From Acanthaster planci (lineage: Eukaryota > Echinodermata > Asteroidea > Valvatida > Acanthasteridae), in assembly GCF_001949145.1 (NCBI RefSeq), contig NW_019091503.1:496121-560120 (forward strand): a stretch of 64,000 nt of DNA, in the 5' to 3' direction. Numbering within the stretch: position 1 is the first letter of the stretch; every line of letters begins with the position of its first letter. Made by a program: the position numbers and the translations under genes. Below, piece after piece: positions 1 through 11,424 of this stretch. Below the pieces are notes generated by a model. It was not told the origin of the DNA. It saw only the letters and a program-made list of their open reading frames with translations, and did no database searches.

Positions 1-577
1 ATCCTTTCTTCTCCATGTGGAATACAGACAAGGGAGTCAAACTTGCAGTATCCTTAACCACTCTATCCAATAAGGAGATAATCTGTAGGTCTTGTCAATT
101 CAGTTGAGGCAGTTTTCCCCATACTAACTAGTCGATATTAAACAGGGCACTTGCATCATGTATGCAGTGGCAAACTCCTTATGAACTGTTGTGTTGTCAT
201 TTCTTTTTGATGTTGGAGTAGTTTCCATTAACGCCTTTCCTGAATTTGAAAAGTCTGTTGAAATCACAGATATATTGGAAAATGAGTGTCAAGAAAGTAG
301 TGAATGTAGTCAGAGTTGTAAGGCTGTTGATGTTAAGTAGGAAGCTTATTAGGAAGGAAGCTGGGAATGGTTGCAACTTTTGCAAATATGTAAGTACTTG
401 TAACAAGTCATGTTTCTTTCAAATTTAAACCAGTCAACACGAGAATGCCGCTTTTAGCTTGATTTTCTAAACAGTTCCATTAAAAACTTTGAACACTGAA
501 AAAAGTATTAGATACCAAGAGAGGTACTTTCTGTCATTCCCGTTGCCTGACCTTTCCTTGACCCTGCCTGGATATAG
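1..577. other. WLS intron or upstream sequence, no exon seen
   Basis: Sequence upstream of the first recognisable WLS exon. The last 50 bases are pyrimidine-rich and end in tatag, which suits an intron 3' end. I found no earlier WLS exon here. The short open frames at 197-428 have no coding character. Confidence 0.6.
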
Positions 578-721
578 ATGGCTTTCATCATTCTAGCAGG
601 TATCTGTCTTAGCTGCTATTGTCTCTTCCTCATCTTCATGGTGTATCAAGTCTTCAAGAACATCAGCATGAGACGGGCTACGCTACCGCACATGGCTAAG
701 GCTCGCAGGCTGCATTATGAG
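578..721 (+). CDS. WLS: Wntless internal coding exon (transmembrane helix plus cytoplasmic loop)
   Basis: Wntless (WLS/Evi/GPR177/MIG-14) is a multi-pass membrane protein that binds lipid-modified Wnts and carries them from the ER and Golgi to the cell surface. This exon encodes about 48 residues. A hydrophobic helix (about residues 4-24) is followed by a basic cytoplasmic loop with VFKNIS, ATLPHMAKARRLHYE, a signature I recognise from animal WLS. The exon ends in phase 0 at gag|gtactg. With the next exon it forms YEGL, the Tyr-based endocytic and retromer-recycling motif known in this family, so the splice junction falls inside the motif. The acceptor is probably the tag at 575-577; a cag at 598-600 would give a shorter exon. 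Earlier WLS exons lie outside the window. Family identity is secure; the 5' border is less so. Confidence 0.9.
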
Positions 722-1409
722 GTACTGAGAGCAGCTAGAGAGAGAACAAAACACCTTTTGAGGGCCAAATTTAGAAATGAAATGTTCAGCATTGGTTTTC
801 AACCATTTCCCATGAAGATTCCTGTGTAGACTGTTATGAATCTCATCTTTTGTTGTATTTTGCATTCAACGTACAAATCATAATCGGTTTATTTTAAAAT
901 AGTTTTCTTAAATTACAGATTCTCTAATTTACCAACATTAATTCATGACCCTGTAGGTAAATCTTTGCCAATTTTTAGACAAGTTTGTAGTAAATGTAAA
1001 TGTACCCCCTTTTGCATGCATTGTGCCTGTTCATTGTGTTTTTCTTCAGAAAAGTTTTTAATTGTAATTCACTGTAGTTCTTATGTTTTGTCTATAATTT
1101 ATGACATTTTTATATTGTAATATTTTGTCATTTGATCAGATTTTGTACTTGAATTTTATAGTTCATTGTTTTTGTCCCGTTGATCTTCTTGTTTTACACT
1201 GTCACTAATAATTTTTTCCAGCTTGGTGTGTGTTGATATGAATTGTTTGTCAACAGGTTTGGAAGTTTGAGCTTCTTCTAGTTAGTTCTGTAGTTATGTT
1301 AGGTTATGTTAGTTTTGCTCAGAAGTATTTCTGTTGTAGGTGGTTCCATTAAATGACACCTGAGACACAGCCATGCTAAAACCTACTAAAGTAAGTCTGC
1401 TTCTCACTA

Positions 1410-1592
1410 GGAGACTTTGAGATGCTTGGTGGCGACAAACATACTGGTCCTTTTTACTAGTTCTGAGCTTGAGCGCTTGATTTTTTTAGCGTGGGCACAT
1501 TATTCTGAGCATGTGTGCATCATTCTGAGCATGGGTAATACCTTGAAAAAAGGACCAGTATCTCTGCTGCCACCAGCGTCTAAAAGTCTCCC
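1410..1592. mobile_element. MITE-like inverted-repeat element in a WLS intron
   Basis: The arms at 1410-1457 and 1546-1592 are reverse complements with a few mismatches. They share gagacttt outermost and actggtccttttt innermost. The loop holds a direct repeat of attctgagcatg. There is no ORF, and I could not define a target-site duplication. This looks like a non-autonomous DNA transposon inside the intron 722-1630. Confidence 0.65.
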
Positions 1593-1630
1593 ATTGTTTT
1601 GTTTTTTTTAATCTTGTCTTCTCTTTCTAG

Positions 1631-1871
1631 GGTCTCATCTATCGCTTCCGATTCTTCATGATCTTCACTGTCATCACCGCCATCTTGACCGTCATCTTCT
1701 TCATCATGTCACAAGTCTTGGAAGGTCACCAGAAGGCTGGAGAACGCAAACCTAGCGTGCAGTATACCAGTGGCTTTTACACCGGTGTCTATGGCATGTG
1801 GAACATCTATGTAGTGGCTGTTCTGGTATTGTATGCCCCGTCACACAAGAAGACAGCAGCAACTAGTAATG
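1631..1871 (+). CDS. WLS: Wntless internal coding exon (last two transmembrane helices)
   Basis: The exon follows a pyrimidine-rich acceptor (ctctttctag) and opens with GLIYRF, completing YEGL with the previous exon. It encodes 80 residues: a membrane helix (about residues 9-28, rich in I, F and T), the luminal segment [18 protein letters not shown], then [13 protein letters not shown] leading into the last helix and LYAPSHKK at the start of the cytoplasmic tail. The order and motifs match the C-terminal third of animal WLS. The donor is G|GTAAGT, phase 1 (one base of a Gly codon). Two downstream acceptors, at 2316 and 2820, fit this phase, so two tails are possible. The family call is very secure. 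Confidence 0.95.
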
Positions 1872-2316
1872 GTAAGTGCACTCTAGGCTTTGCAGAATGC
1901 TGGGTTCACCAGAATGGCGCATTCAGAGATAAAAGGCTCACTAATCAAAGAATTTGTTTTTCATTGGCTGTACTTTAGTCAAATCTATCACACCACCATG
2001 TAACTCATCCGGTCTTAGTCGGTTCATGGGGGTTGAGAAAAGGAACTCCTTTGGCATTGTTTGTCTTCTATAGAGGGTTTGCATTACAAGCCCATTGACA
2101 AGTCTAGACAAAATTGTAGTTCCAAGCAATTGAGGAAGGAAACTTTTGGGCATCCCCTGTAGCACAAAAGCACTGGCCTTCAAGATGGCAGCCATGCAAA
2201 CCCTTTGTAGTAATAGTCAAATGATTGCTTTCTTGTGAGTTTATTACAGTTGTGGTCAACAAAGATACAAGCTTGTTCGTCATTCACTCATGGCAGTCGT
2301 TTGCATTGACCCACAG

Positions 2317-2447
2317 GTGAAGGCAGCGAGGGCAGCCACGTTGAGTTTGAGATTGATGTTCCTTCTGGAGAACGTTCTACCAATCCTACTGCAGCTGGAG
2401 CCCTGACTGAAGCATATCAGCTTCTCAGCAAGACGGCCACTGAATAA
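2317..2447 (+). CDS. WLS: Wntless terminal exon, tail form A
   Basis: After the acceptor ccacag the frame continues from the split Gly codon for 42 more residues to TAA at 2445-2447. The tail is polar and acidic (EGSEGSHVEFEIDVPSGE), then ends in AYQLLSKTATE. In WLS the C-terminus is cytosolic and carries trafficking signals; in vertebrates an ER-return signal lies at the extreme C-terminus. I see no obvious copy of it here. An AATAAA at 2443-2448 overlaps the stop codon and could end a very short transcript. The open frame across the whole exon and the matching phase support it. Whether this or the exon at 2821 is the main form cannot be told from sequence. Confidence 0.8.
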
Positions 2448-2820
2448 AAAAGAAGTTGTCACGGTTAATATCTACAACATTTTGTTTATTAGGCTATATC
2501 CAAAATGGGCATTCAGAGCTATGTCTGTTGTTAGCGTGTGCCCATGTATTTGAAACTGCCAAAGACCAAGACCTTATTCAAAATTCAAGACTCAGTCACT
2601 GCCCAAGATTTTATTAAGACATTTTAAGTCTTTGTTGAAATACTTTTCCTAAACCAGCACGCTTCAAACTTTACTCTGTCAGTAATCTGTCTCCTGATTT
2701 TTTCTTCATCTTTCAGTCTCTTAATTTCCTTTGTTTTGGCAGTTCTTCAATTCCAATCAAGCCTTGCAGCTGCAAACCTCAGTCACATAACATGACACCT
2801 TTGTGATTGTGTTCTTGCAG

Positions 2821-2903
2821 GTTACATAGACTGGTTACAAAACCTTCACCAAAATGACTATGAGTATGACATCGAATCTGAAGGAGAATACCATATGCAT
2901 TGA
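2821..2903 (+). CDS. WLS: Possible alternative Wntless terminal exon, tail form B
   Basis: A good acceptor (tgtgttcttgcag) at 2808-2820 is followed by an open frame in the phase left by the donor at 1871. It adds 26 residues after the Gly to TGA at 2901-2903. The predicted tail is short, acidic and Tyr-rich (NDYEYDIESEGEYHMH), unlike form A. Tyr and acidic clusters are typical of sorting signals, but no role is shown here. Mutually exclusive last exons are the simplest reading. A cryptic acceptor in the 3' UTR is the alternative. Confidence 0.5.
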
Positions 2904-4125
2904 TTGGACAGATGGCATACCTGGACATGTTTTATCTTCAAGGTATAAAAGCGGCCGTACCATGCATGGTGTTGAAGATAGCAACAAATTTATTCAGTTC
3001 GTTGTATTGCAGTACATCAATATTGATGAGATTTTATGTATCAATTATCAGAAGTCACTCTAAAAAGTAAATGAAATCTCTCAAAAATACATTAAAAAAT
3101 CTTAACATAGTATTTGAATTAAAGGAATGTTGCCAGTAAGTATTTTCACTCTGTTTAGCGTAGTGTCTTGTTAATTTGTGATATTTGTGAATATTTGTAC
3201 ATTTATAGCTAGTTGAGCCATCGGAAAAAATGAATTTGTATTCATTAAATAATAGATATAAAGCAGCTTCGTTTGTTTAGGCTAGATTTTGAGTCCCTGT
3301 AAAGCTATTTTTGTAGTCTAACATTCATGAAGTCGTGTTGGTGTTTTGCAAACGTTTATGTAGTGTTGAGTTCCAAGATGTTTTATAACTTGTTCTGTAT
3401 AGAGGGCGGTGTATCAACCTCCAATGGAGGAACAAAAAGACCTGTAACCACAGGAACTTAACGCTTCCTTGAACTTTTGCACAACTGTCCCAGATGTATA
3501 TTTTTCTAACTGTATTTAGTTTGTTTTTGTGCCTTAATCAATTTTTAAACCCAATTATTTAAACCAGACTTTGGTCAAGTATTCATTAATACAATAACTA
3601 TAGTATTATTTTAACACACTGCATCTTTTTCTGTATTTTCCTGTGCATGCACGTGTACTTAACTCAGTTACCAATTATGAATAATGTTCCTGTCAGTCGT
3701 TTTTTTGCTGACATTTTGCTGTATAAAAAATCATGGCTTTGTTAGGTTATAAACTTGCAGAGGTTAAATGCGGCACGAGAATGAGTCAGGTCGGTATTTA
3801 AAAAACATCATTTGGGTACAAAGCACACGCGCTAGTCACCGTAGGGACGCGCAGATTGGGCAGACTTTGCACGCATGTCTGAATGACCTCTTTACTGGGC
3901 TTCATTGTGGTCATGCGCTATTGGAATAGCGATCCGGTTCATTTCCTCAGAGCCAGCGTTTTAAATGGATCCAAGATCTTGAAGACATTCTGATTCCTCC
4001 TAGCCCATATTTCATTCAAGAACTCGTTCACTTATTGGATGTTTATCTGTACAGTGACTCCTGCTAACTGGAAGTTGTCAGCAAAATGCAATTTTGAATA
4101 AAGAACTCCCTGAGAGTACGCTTGC
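2904..4125 (+). other. WLS: Likely WLS 3' untranslated region
   Basis: AT-rich non-coding sequence after the second WLS stop. Candidate poly(A) signals are ATTAAA at 3091 and 3244 and AATAAA at 4097-4102. The true end of the transcript is not visible. No other gene is seen. Confidence 0.45.
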
Positions 4126-6268
4126 GTAGAACCGTTGCATTTGGTGTTTCCTGCAAGGTTTTGTCCACAGTTGGTTGTCATGAACTTCGTCTACTGAAAT
4201 ACAGGTGTCGTCAGAGTTCAGTAGTGGATGCTATGTATGCGCCTTTTACTCGATGCTGCCTGTTTCTGCTTCCTTGTTCAGCATTGTGCAGTTTTTCAGC
4301 TTTTTATCATCGTATGGCTTCATTCATATATTGTCCATGCCATCTTTTTTCCTGTAGCAATTTAAAGGTGTGGTTCGCAAGTTGATGTACACTTGCGTAT
4401 TGTAATTTTCTTAACGTGTAGGCCTACACGTATACACCCTTTGCATTGTAATTCGATAAATATGCATCATTCGGGATTAAGCTAAAGTTCGTCACGACGC
4501 TTTCTGGTTTTGTGTTAAAGGTCTGACTGCTTACATTTATTTCAGCAATGATGTCCTTGAATTTTGCCCTTTGCAAGGTTAGGAAGTTTTTAGACATGTT
4601 ATGTATTTTATTTTTTGCGCAAAGTCCGCTAGTTCAACCGCTCGTTAGTGTCAAAAACCACGCGAACAGTAACTACGTTTGGGTACATGTCCATCTGTAG
4701 ATGACGGCTGGGTTAATAACAAGCTCGTATGTCGTGGTAACGGCACTCTCATTGCGTTGGAGTACCGTTGTGAGAACAAATCTATCACCACCCAAGTACC
4801 TCGTGTTAGGACAGTTGATTTCAAGATTGGGAGTCGAATTTCCACCGGAAAAACGATCACTTGAATTGTGTGTATGAAATATTAAATTGCTTCTCATACA
4901 TGTAGATGCCTTAAATGGTGACTTGTTTATGAGTATGGACATGATTGTGCAGGCCGGATGTCGATTCATCGATTGAGTTTAGAGGAGGTCTTTAGGATAG
5001 ATAAAAGTCATCCAGATAAAAATCCTGGCGCCCTCTCTTAACTCGAGGAAGTGGTTTATGCCGTGCAAATATTTTTTGCCGGAGGGAAAACGTCATTGGC
5101 TGCACGCTACAGGTCACCATTCCTTTTTGTTGCCAGATATTTGACGAACATTTTGCATAGGTGCAAAAGCTTTCTTAGCACATGTGTACATGTGCGCATT
5201 GATAGAGTAATCGAACTTCGACAGTTACTCTTATTATGCAAGTCACCTGAGACTTTTATGCGTTGCCCCATTGGAATTAATAACCTATTATAAACCTCAG
5301 TATTTGGTAACATCAATAAGCCGCTATAAGTTGCGGGTGTCAGTTCCGTGTGGTTGTATGGGGGCGTTACCCCCACACTCCTATTTGACACATTCAGGGT
5401 TACTAAATTTATTTTTGCTCTAACGTGCTGGCTTTACCCAGCTCTTTAATTAACGAGGCCGGCGAATAGCTCGTGAAAAAAGTGTATGAACAGTTTTATA
5501 TCCGAAAGGAAATTAATGTTGCTGGCTGGCTAGTACGCAGTTAGTACGCAGGTGTCGCTAATAATGGCGCCTGGTATGATTTCCACCTGTCGTCCAATGC
5601 GCTCAACTAAACTCTACAGTGCGAGAATAAAGAAATGTCAACAACGGGTGAAAATGAATAGCAAGATAAACAAATACTTGGATCTTCTCATTGAAGTTTG
5701 AAATGCCGACACCGACGCTCGTTCGTTCCGTACTCTCAAAAACTTCAGTCAAATATGGTTTTGGTTGCTCGATAGTGTAAAAACAACTGACTAAATATGC
5801 ATACCGTTTAACTTAAATTAAATTCTGTCGTATTTCAAATTCCCGTCGATAAACCAGCGGCAATAAGCCTATGCTTAAAGTAAGAACAATGAGCACCAGG
5901 CCAGGTGCGTGGAATAGTGAATTATCACACACATCTCTTAAGGGTTGTTTGGCGGGGTTCTCCAGCCAATTTATCTCCGCCACGCGGCACTAACACACTG
6001 AGGGTCCTTTGAGGAAATTAATGACCTGAAGAAAAAGACGCCCGCTGTTTTGAGGTAGTTTCCCTTGTGCAACGCCAAGCCGCCGCTGTTACAAAGCCCG
6101 ACTGACATATTGATCACAAAAGTTCTTTGCATATCCCTTCTTACCACAAAATGTTCCCTATTTTGTTTTTGGATGGTTTCTTTTAGGTTGTAAAAATGGT
6201 TATATTTTGGTTGATTTGAAAGCTGGTGACAATATTGTTTTGTTTTTGTCTTGAATGGTAATATAATT
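4126..6268. other. Intergenic, no supported gene
   Basis: Short frames on both strands (for example 4673-4861 plus) are open but have no start context, splice sites or recognisable motif. One TAGGCCTA palindrome lies at 4419-4426. Confidence 0.5.
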
Positions 6269-6690
6269 TAGTGACCAGTTTATTACATTACTCAGGGAGT
6301 TCCATGGTTACTTTTTTTAATCGTTTACGTGCATATACTCCATGTGATAATTGACTGGACAGTAGCAAAAGCGAGAAACATGACGACTATCGCATAGAGG
6401 GATTTTATATTAGCGCCGTCTGCGCTTATCTGCATCGAAACCGAGGCTCTTTGCAGTTGAAATTCGTCGCGCGCGCCCGCCCGCCCGCGGAGTCCACACA
6501 GTACATGGAGTATCCGGTTCGTTGGGTGTGACGCAACTTCAGTTTAAACCACGCCCATTGCAAAAGATACAGGACCATCGCAGGTACGGTAGTTCACGGT
6601 CAATTGCCGTTATTTTTCTTTTGATTTTGATTCTAAAGGATAAAAAAGTAACCTTGGAACTCCCTGAGTAATGTAATAAACTGGTCACTA
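6269..6690. mobile_element. MITE-like element with about 50-bp inverted repeats and a CG-rich interior
   Basis: Left arm 6269-6319 and right arm 6642-6690 are near-perfect reverse complements, both holding tagtgaccagtttattacat then actcagggagttcc. The interior has a run of CG/CCG at about 6466-6490 and a segment (6525-6565) whose reverse complement recurs at 10165-10215. No transposase ORF is present. I read it as a non-autonomous DNA transposon of unknown superfamily. Confidence 0.75.
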
Positions 6691-6861
6691 TTATTGTCCT
6701 GCCAGACAGAATACAAGGTGGATTGACAATGGGGTGTGTCAACCCCGGGACGACAGGTTGGAATATCAACACGTCACGCAATAGGCGTGCCGTAACTGAA
6801 GCACAAGCGAGCTCTATTCGTGATACGACAGCCTAATGATGACGGTAATGTGATAACACGG

Positions 6862-7026
6862 GCGTGCAAAGTTAACATTTAATCCGCGTGTACCGATGTC
6901 TCTTTTCTAGACGTGCCAAGCTAACATATATTCCCGTAGTAGAGATACCTCTTTTATTAATAGAGATATCTCTATTATAGGAGTAGAGATGTCTGTATAC
7001 GCGGATTAAATGTTGCCTTTGCACGC
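6862..7026. mobile_element. MITE-like hairpin element
   Basis: Arms at 6862-6894 and 6996-7026 share gcgtgcaaag..aacatttaatccgcgt as reverse complements. The centre carries further palindromes built on agagatatctct. It is 165 bp long, has no ORF and would fold into one long hairpin. Confidence 0.7.
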
Positions 7027-8224
7027 CATACTTTGCCTGTGCCAAAAGCTAAATTAATGCCACTAGGCGAAAAGGAGGAATGTGGCATCACATGGAATTC
7101 AACGACTGCTCTACACTCAGAATCTACCATCAATTTCGTTTAAGAAGAAATGAATGGTCAGTAAAATGGGTTTATGCATGTAAGTTTCACTTTAAGTAGA
7201 ATCAGAGGGCAAAAGTTTACAATCAGCTCGTTTTTCTTTCAACGAGGTGGTAAAGGAATCTGCAATGACGTTGTCAAGTATTGTGCTTAGCATGGAGATA
7301 TGTTGAACAAAGACAGTGACAAGTCGCAGGGTCGGCGGTTCCAATCCCGCTGCAATCAATTCCCACTTTCTGTCCTAAATGTACAGTTCTGTCCACTCAT
7401 CAATTTCCATTTTGGATTTACAGTATACTTGTTTTTTCGTATCAAAGCTGTAGCCGTTTATATTAAAAGCCTTATAATGCTCTCCTCTCACGATTTTATT
7501 TTTTTACAAATAATGGTCAAATTATAATCACATAATATTCTGCTTTGAGAGCTTGTTTTGTTTCGCTTTTAACAATGAGTCTCATATTCATCTGTGTTTC
7601 TCATTTCGGACCAGAAATGATTTTCCTGGAAGCTTTTTATCATCTTCCAAGGCTACAGAAGCTTTGCAAAAGCCTTGCAGTGAATTATTAATATACAGTT
7701 CATTATCAAATTACGCTGTAATAGCCCCACTCCTTGCACTTCGTTTAGCTCTTTGTAAATTAATGATGGATCGTTATAACGAGCAAAACAAGGTAACCAA
7801 TTTTGAAGGAAATCGTTGAAGGGAACCGAATTGCTATTGATAATGTTAACTGACCGTAACGGACGCTGTTTTGTAAGCAATTGCGAGTCAAAATTTCCTA
7901 ATTGGTAGATTTTGAAGGTATACTGTATTTCCAAAAATTACATCCCGTCATTCGACGGTGGTGCTTTCTCTGTCAAAGTGATCAAATAAATCGCTACTAC
8001 GCATCCTTTGTTCGAAATGGTGGCTATAACGATTTGGAAATATGTGGCTTAATTTTCACAGTAAATGCACGAAAATGGCAACGAGAAACAAAAGAAGACA
8101 TCCCACTCCATAACAATGATGTCGGGACCATATATAAATCATTTTTGCAGTTGCTTCGTCGCCGATCGTAAAATATCATAAAGGGTCGTAAATAAACTGT
8201 GCATGGCATTGCAATATCTCTCAA
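7027..8224. other. Intergenic, no supported gene
   Basis: AT-rich sequence. Frames such as 7902-8171 are open by chance as far as I can tell: no motif, Kozak context or splice sites. The segment 7640-7700 has small inverted repeats (gaagcttt / aaagcttc types) of no clear meaning. Confidence 0.45.
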
Positions 8225-8228
8225 AACC

Positions 8229-8470
8229 GTTGTCGGGGGAGGGGGCGCGAATCATTCCACCATTTTTTTTAGGGGGGAGGCTACATCTAAACTGTGGAAA
8301 ATCCCCTAAACAGCATAAACCGTCCGGGGGCGTCTAATTTTGAGTATACGGTTTGAGAAAATATAAAGAGATTAAATGGTCTCACCAAAGGTGTAGTAAA
8401 AGGCCCCCTCCCCCAGCAAAAATTTCTAGAAACGCGATCCCCTCTGCAGAAAACCTGGATCCGCTCCTGC
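8229..8470. mobile_element. Remnant of a short DNA transposon with G-rich ends
   Basis: The right end reads, on the minus strand, gcaggagcggatccagg. A G-rich left end (gtcgggggagggggcg) faces it. The layout resembles the better elements at 50569-50884 and 59255-59463. The left border is uncertain and the arms are badly worn. Confidence 0.35.
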
Positions 8471-10164
8471 TTTAATATAGTGTGAACTTGAGTTTATTTT
8501 TCATACACGAAATACCATTTCGGTGTTTTTCAAGGAAAAGAATGCTGCCAATGCACTGCTGACCTGACCTCCACATCCTCCATATCCCACAACAGGCTCA
8601 CCCGGCGTAGACGACTTGAAAACAGCCTGATTCTCGACCATGCGCTAACTTAACGACTTACCATGAAATATTCACGAGATCTACACAGGTCCTCTTTCTG
8701 ATGTTAAGGAACACCCAAGAGTGTTGCTGGTTACACACTGGAGGTTTTGGATGATCTCCTGTCAGTGAGTGTGACGGTCTCTCCAGTTGGACAGTTCAGC
8801 AGTTTGTAGTATTCATTTGTTCTTAAAGACTGCCGGCAGTTGACTGAGCAGTAATATTTTAATGCGTTGATTTGCAAGAAGGCCATTTACACAGCGTGTT
8901 TGTGATTGCAAGAAAAGTTATGAAACCGGGATACTGTTTCAACTGATATATTTTCTCTTTGGACATCGTGTTGCCATTCCAAGCAGGCCTCTACCTTTAC
9001 GTATTTAAGTATCTTATAATGTAGAAATTAGAACTGAAAGGAGGCAACCAAGTGCTGCAGAATTCCCCTTCTGTATTTACATGCCTACACAAGCCTCAAG
9101 TACTCTTTACACATTTAGAATAATCCCCGATAAAAGAAACCTGCTCTAAATCCATTTGGTGTTCAATTTATAAGAGATTTTCGTCGACAAAACGTCTGTG
9201 TTGCTGGATTAATCTCTATTTTCTTGACCACTGCATTTTATTTGGGGTTAGCCCCTTTCCCTTGTAGAAATATATTCTCAAATAGACCTAATAACCATGG
9301 CAACCTGTAAGAAGTAGACTTTCCTCAGCTTTTGCAGTTGCGAAAAACGTCAACGGCACTAGTTAACCGCCTTGATTTTGGTAGGTGACCTCAGCTGGAC
9401 ACATGATGAGTAATTAAATTCATCACAACCTCCAAGGACACGACCTCATTGATGAAATCAGTCATCGGAATCCTTCGTTCTCCAGCATTCACTGAGTTCC
9501 ATGGGTAATTACGAGCCTTTCTTATTCATTGGTTGCTAGCCTTGAGTCAAGGCTGAGGTGAGTTTTATTTATTTAGTGCGGCCTGCGTACCCCAATGAGT
9601 ATTCAACGAGTTCATTAGAACATAGGAGTGTTTAAACCCAAAGACACCTTTTCATATAGACGTGTTTTGAGTGCATGTCGTGGTCAGTATGTCTAAGTTA
9701 AGGGGACTAAAAACTGATGTGGAAGTGAAACGCGGTAAAAAGATAAGAAACAGAACAAAAACGTGGCCTTGGCCCGTTAACGAAATTCATTATAGAAACA
9801 GCGGTCTCGTTCCTTTGTCATGGTCATACGGTGTTGACGAAGCCATAGCCTTGAATCTAAAATCTACACTCCCTTTCTTTAAAGCTAAATTCCTTATTAT
9901 CTCTATTGTACAAAACTTTGACTTTAAATGAGAGAAATAAACGAGGGATTTCCGGTAAATGGCTTCAAGTTGGCTCAGCTTGAAATACGTAGGTGTTTGA
10001 TGCAGTTGGACTGTATCTTTTGTATTATTCGGTTCGTAAGTGACTTCGTCATACACGCGGCGGGCGTGATCCCATTGAACAAACACTGAAATTGCCCGTT
10101 AACTTCCGGTTCCATTGGACAAAAACGTAAACGATGATCAATGCATGTAACTCTATGTGCAGTG
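8471..10164. other. Intergenic, no supported gene
   Basis: No coding or RNA feature recognised. A 17-base palindrome (agccttga-g-tcaaggct) lies near 9538. The open frame at 9671-9931 has no recognisable motif. Confidence 0.45.
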
Positions 10165-10530
10165 CATGTGCAATGGGTGTGGTTTAAACCGAAGTGACGT
10201 CACACTTACGGGTACGGACAGAGCATTGGCGAACAGGAATAAGTAATGACGTTATTCCCTCTCAATATTGAAGTCAATAGATAACAATGTAACATATCCA
10301 AAGTCAGAGCTGCACCAAGCTGACTCATGCAGTCACTGTGTATTCTCCACGTGCAAAGCTCACCCTTGAGTAATCTTAAACATACAGGAACATCCCTTAA
10401 AAAGAACACCCCCTTTACAATCAAAACGAAAGCAACACAAAACAAAACAAAAGAAATAATGCACACCAATTAAAAAGGAATAAATAAAACACAGTTTCTA
10501 AAACATAAACAAAAGCGAAAATTAAAATAA
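10165..10530. repeat. Dispersed repeat fragment followed by A-rich tract
   Basis: Bases 10165-10210 (tgcaatggg, gtggtttaaac, gtcacac) match the reverse complement of 6525-6565, inside another inverted-repeat element, so this is a second copy of that interior. It includes a TGACGTCA palindrome near 10196. From about 10430 the plus strand becomes strongly A-rich, which could be a retroposon tail. Confidence 0.5.
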
Positions 10531-10859
10531 ATCAACCAGGCAGGTCGTTCAAAGGAATACCATTTACGACCTTCATCGCAGAAAAATAAAATCTGTCACC
10601 GTCATTCTTCTTTCCATGTAGCCACAACGTCAAACCTGAGGAAATCTGACCTTATTTCTCGCTCATAAAACAATGCAACTGCGCCTGTTCCAGCTTCATT
10701 TCTTGACGTGCCACTCGAGAATGAATTAGTTTGGGCGAGATAACAAGGTTGGTGGTAGTTTGATGGTCGCAAGTGGTTGTTTAGACAACCTTCGCCAGGC
10801 GATATATTAAAATGTAACGACTCACGGCACTCTCGATTTGATCGAGGTTCACGTATCCG

Positions 10860-11130
10860 CTCCTAGCGGAACTAAAGAGGGCGTGTTTTTTCGTACTCAC
10901 CGCAGAGGCGCGCGTTTATAATGGAGATCAATGGCGCGTTTGATGCGGAGCACGCAGCGTATGCGTAACGAATTTATTTCCTAATGAAAGCATGCAAAAA
11001 CCCGCTTGGAAAACTTATTACTATACACCTCATAAATATTCATGGATCGGAGCGCGTCATTGGCCGATTCCACCTCGCGCCTGGGAAGTAGAAGTGATAC
11101 GCGACCATGTGACGTCATAGCGGTGAGTAT
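10860..11130. promoter_or_regulatory. CpG-bearing promoter-like block with divergent splice donors
   Basis: A CpG-rich island in AT-rich surroundings. It contains an inverted CCAAT (cattggc near 11058), a full CRE (TGACGTCA, 11110-11117) and, six bases on, a consensus donor GTGAGT (11123). On the minus strand a second GTGAGTA donor lies near 10900, preceded by tataaacgcgcg. The layout suits a bidirectional promoter with two short non-coding first exons, but no coding exon can be attached. The shared tactcaccgc ends could also be the tips of a transposon. Confidence 0.3.
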
Positions 11131-11424
11131 CCACCTCGCTGCCGAGTGGTAGTTTTTTCTGGTAGCATCGAAAATCCCTCTGGAACCTGCCGCGTAAATA
11201 TGTAATCGGTGTCATGTAATCTTTACTGAACCAGTCTGGAGTTGTATCCTAATAACTATTACAGTAAAGACCCCAAAACGTATGTCTGCACCAGACTACT
11301 GAAGCCCTGTTTCTATGCACATCTGCACTCCACTGTCATTACATGGAAATTTAGCAGCTGAGAAACAACAATGGCATCTGTGAGTACAAGTAACGTTTGA
11401 ATATTTATGAAGTGTAGTAAAACA

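Noticed and set aside
4673-4861. Cys-containing plus-strand frame (CPSVDDGWVNNKLVCRG)
   Set aside because: No ATG in suitable context, and an upstream acceptor-like cag would put TAA in frame at once.
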